NCBI GenBank assembly: GCA_046735055.1
Contig: JBKPSO010000243.1
Span: forward strand, 1-6,998
Direction of reading: 5' to 3'
DNA length: 6,998 nt
Origin: DATBLE01 sp046735055
GTDB taxonomy: Bacteria > Actinomycetota > Thermoleophilia > Gaiellales > Gaiellaceae
Within the stretch, counting starts at the first letter, position 1; each line of letters starts with the position of its first letter. This document shows positions 4,976-6,998 of the stretch, piece after piece. The position numbers and the translations under genes were made by a program. Below the pieces are notes generated by a model. It was not told the origin of the DNA. It did not search any database and was given only the letters and a program-made list of their open reading frames with translations.

Positions 4976-5680
4976 ATGACACCGATGGCCAAGGTGCTGA
5001 TCGTCGAGGATGACGCGGTCATCGGCCGGGGCATGGCGAGCCATCTGGCGCTCGCAGGCTTCGACCCACTCCTCGTCGAGCAGGGCGAGAAGGGCCTCGC
5101 GCGCCTTCGCTACGAGCGTCCCGACGCCTGTGTGCTCGACCTGATGCTGCCCGGCCTGGCCGGGTGGGAGCTGATCGAGACCGTCCGCGGCGAAGGGATC
5201 GGGACACCGATCGTGGTCGTCAGCGCGCGCGGAACCGAGGGCGACCGGATTCGCGCGCTCGAGCTCGGTGCGGACGACTATCTCGTCAAGCCCTTCTCGA
5301 TGGGCGAGCTCGTAGCCCGTGTTCGCGCCGCGGTCCGTCGCGGCGTCCGTGCGCAGTCGCCCGATCGCGGCGAGCGGATCGAGATCGAGGAGCTCGTCAT
5401 CGATCCCGGTAACGTTCAGGCCTACGTGGACGGCACAAGCGCGGATCTGACTCCGACCGAGTTCCGGCTCCTGCACACGCTCGCGCTCGAGCAGGGACGC
5501 GTGGTGACGCGCGAGGAGCTGATGCAACGGATCTGGGGCCGGCGGCAGCGCTACCGCGACCGCACGGTCGACGTGTTCGTCCGCAAGCTCCGCACCAAGA
5601 TCGACCGTGCGGCATCGACGCACTCGTTCATCCACACGCGCCACGGGGTGGGCTACAAGCTCGAGGCGCGGGCCAAGTAG
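4976..5680 (+). CDS. phoB: OmpR/PhoB-family response regulator
   Basis: This is a two-domain transcription regulator that probably binds the PHO boxes seen across the window. From ATG 4976 it has 234 residues, the family length. The receiver domain shows KVLIVEDD with the acidic pair (about 6-13), the phospho-acceptor Asp in CVLDLMLPGLAGWE (D55), the switch Ser in VVVSARGTEGDR (S83) and the Lys in DDYLVKPF (K105). The winged-helix DNA-binding domain covers about 130-232: LTPTEFRLLHTLALEQGRVVTREELMQRIWG, the recognition-helix region RTVDVFVRKLRTKI and the wing RHGVGYKLE. Candidate starts are ATG 4973, 4976 and 4985; 4976 is preferred because GGA (4967-4969) lies 6 nt before it. A longer open frame back to 4844 is unlikely, since it runs through the PHO box and into the kinase gene on the opposite strand. 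The stop TAG overlaps the ppk GTG by one base. In actinobacteria the equivalent protein is called PhoP. Naming follows genomic context. Confidence 0.9.
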   Translation: MTPMAKVLIVEDDAVIGRGMASHLALAGFDPLLVEQGEKGLARLRYERPDACVLDLMLPGLAGWELIETVRGEGIGTPIVVVSARGTEGDRIRALELGADDYLVKPFSMGELVARVRAAVRRGVRAQSPDRGERIEIEELVIDPGNVQAYVDGTSADLTPTEFRLLHTLALEQGRVVTREELMQRIWGRRQRYRDRTVDVFVRKLRTKIDRAASTHSFIHTRHGVGYKLEARAK

Positions 5681-6998
5681 TGGCCACGACCCAGCGGCGC
5701 TCGAAGCGGGCCGCACCGGCCCGTGGACCGCGGACTGCGGATCGACTCCTCAACCGGGAGCTCTCCAGCCTGGACTGGAGCACTCGTGTCCTCGACCAGG
5801 CGTCCGACACCAGCCTGCCGCTGCTCGAGCGGGTGAAGTACTGCGCCTTCTTCTCCTCGCACATGGACGAGTTCTTTGCGGTCCGCGTTGCCGGGCTGCT
5901 CGACCAGGCGGCCTCGGGCCTGAACGTCCGCTCGGACGACGGCCGCTCGCCGCGCTCGATGCTCGCGGAGATCCGCAAGCGGGTGGAGGCGCTGACGGAA
6001 CGCCAGGCGTGGCTCTGGAGCGAGGAGCTCTGTCCCGCGCTCGCCGCCGAGGGGATCCGCATCGCCTCGGTCGCAGATCTCACCGAGGGTGAGCGGGCAG
6101 AGCTGGCGACGCGATTCGACCAGGACGTCTATCCGGTGCTGACGCCGCTCGCGGTCGGGCCGGGCCAGCCGTTCCCGTACATCTCCGCGTTGTCGCTCAG
6201 CCTGGCCGTGTTCGTCCGCGATCCCGAGACCGGCGAGGAACGTCTCGCGCGCGTGAAGGTGCCCGAAGGGCTGTCACGCTTCATGGAGGTAGGCGGCCGC
6301 GGCATCTTTCTCCCGCTCGAGGACGTGATCGCCCATTTCCTCGACTCTCTCTTCCCGCAGATGGAGATCAGCGAGCCGACCGTCTTCCGGCTCACGCGCG
6401 ACGCGGACTTCGAGGTCTCGGACGAGGCCGACGATCTGCTCGAGGCGGTCCAGCTCGAGCTCCGCCGCCGCCGGTTCGGCGACATCGTTCGCGTGGAGGT
6501 CTCGTCCGAGACCACCGCGCCGATGCTCGAGCGCCTGAAGAGAGGCCTTGGGGTCACCGACGACCAGATCTACCTCGTGCCGGGCCTGCTCGACCTCGCC
6601 GACGCGATGGAGCTCGCCCAGCTCGATCGCCCGGAGCTGAAGGACGACCCGTGGGTGCCGGTCACGCTCCCGCGGTTCGCCGCGGGCCCGAGCGTGATGT
6701 TCTCCGAGATCGCGAAGGCGGACGTCCTCGTTCAACACCCGTACGACTCCTTCGCGACCAGCTTCGAGGCCTTCGTGCGTGCAGCGGCGAGCGATCCCGA
6801 CGTGATCGCGCTGAAGGCGACCGTGTACCGGACGAGCGACGAGACGCCGCTCGTCCCCGCCCTGATCGAAGCGGCCGAGAACGGCAAGCAGAGCGTGTGC
6901 CTGGTGGAGCTGAAGGCGCGCTTCGACGAGCGCCGCAACATCGAGTGGTCGCAGGCGCTCGAGCGCGCCGGCGTCCACGTCGTCTACGGCTTCCCGAA
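5680..6998 (+). CDS. ppk1: Polyphosphate kinase 1 (5' part, cut by window edge)
   Basis: Ppk1 polymerises the terminal phosphate of ATP into polyphosphate, reversibly. The visible 439 complete codons cover about two thirds of the usual length of near 700. After a basic tail (RRSKRAAPARGPR) comes the N-domain motif LLNRELSSLDWSTRVL (23-38), then LPLLERVKYCAFFSSHMDEFFAVRVAGL (about 46-73), both classic for the family. The helical H-domain follows. The catalytic C1 domain begins with HPYDSFATSFEAFVRAAASDPDV and contains ALKATVYRTS (R384, equivalent to the Mg/phosphate-site Arg of E. coli Ppk) and VELKARFDERRNIEW (R414, likewise conserved). The window ends at VVYGFP, immediately before the expected GLKxHxK segment with the autophosphorylated His. 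The start is GTG 5680-5682, overlapping the regulator TAG by one base; GAGG at 5663-5666 is 13 nt away, so translational coupling is likely. No promoter space exists between the genes, so ppk should share the Pho-controlled transcript. Confidence 0.96.
   Translation, partial: MATTQRRSKRAAPARGPRTADRLLNRELSSLDWSTRVLDQASDTSLPLLERVKYCAFFSSHMDEFFAVRVAGLLDQAASGLNVRSDDGRSPRSMLAEIRKRVEALTERQAWLWSEELCPALAAEGIRIASVADLTEGERAELATRFDQDVYPVLTPLAVGPGQPFPYISALSLSLAVFVRDPETGEERLARVKVPEGLSRFMEVGGRGIFLPLEDVIAHFLDSLFPQMEISEPTVFRLTRDADFEVSDEADDLLEAVQLELRRRRFGDIVRVEVSSETTAPMLERLKRGLGVTDDQIYLVPGLLDLADAMELAQLDRPELKDDPWVPVTLPRFAAGPSVMFSEIAKADVLVQHPYDSFATSFEAFVRAAASDPDVIALKATVYRTSDETPLVPALIEAAENGKQSVCLVELKARFDERRNIEWSQALERAGVHVVYGFP

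Noticed and set aside
4928..5716. 262-codon open frame antisense to the response regulator
   Set aside because: No recognisable domain; the opposite strand has every receiver and winged-helix motif.
6274..6978. 234-codon open frame antisense to ppk
   Set aside because: The plus strand is unmistakably polyphosphate kinase; the antisense translation has no family pattern.

Overview
The window is a phosphate-starvation (Pho) locus from a GC-rich bacterium. Strong G/C preference at third codon positions and the form of the repeated operator (11-bp units built on GTTCACC, like the PhoP boxes of Streptomyces) point to an actinobacterium. A deep-branching class such as Thermoleophilia would fit, but that placement is inference and no rRNA is present to settle it.

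Layout, left to right: the 5' half of pstB (ABC transporter ATPase) runs leftward off the edge. Diverging from it is pstC-pstA (the two permeases, overlapping by 1 nt), followed by pstS (phosphate-binding protein) after a 113-bp gap with its own operator and strong ribosome binding site. A short spacer separates pstS from two leftward genes: a histidine kinase of PhoR type, and downstream of it a 57-codon gene for an unrecognised acidic protein. Diverging from the kinase is an OmpR/PhoB-family response regulator. Its stop codon overlaps by 1 nt the GTG start of ppk (polyphosphate kinase 1), which runs off the right edge just before the catalytic-histidine motif. There are no RNA genes, CRISPR arrays or mobile elements.

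How it works together: PstS captures phosphate outside the membrane, PstC/PstA form the channel and PstB powers uptake. The kinase/regulator pair presumably switches the locus on when phosphate is scarce, and Ppk stores phosphate as polyphosphate. The main regulatory observation is that each of the four substantial non-coding gaps where promoters are expected (pstB/pstC, pstA/pstS, kinase/regulator, kinase/small gene) carries three 11-bp units in phase, matching an actinobacterial PHO box. This makes the small acidic protein a candidate new member of the Pho regulon.

Unusual points are the permuted pst order (pstB divergent, pstS last), a kinase with no membrane segment, a PstS with a signal peptide but no lipobox cysteine, and tight coupling of ppk to the response regulator. 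Apart from the small gene, this is a recognisable Pho system in an unusual arrangement rather than a wholly new system.
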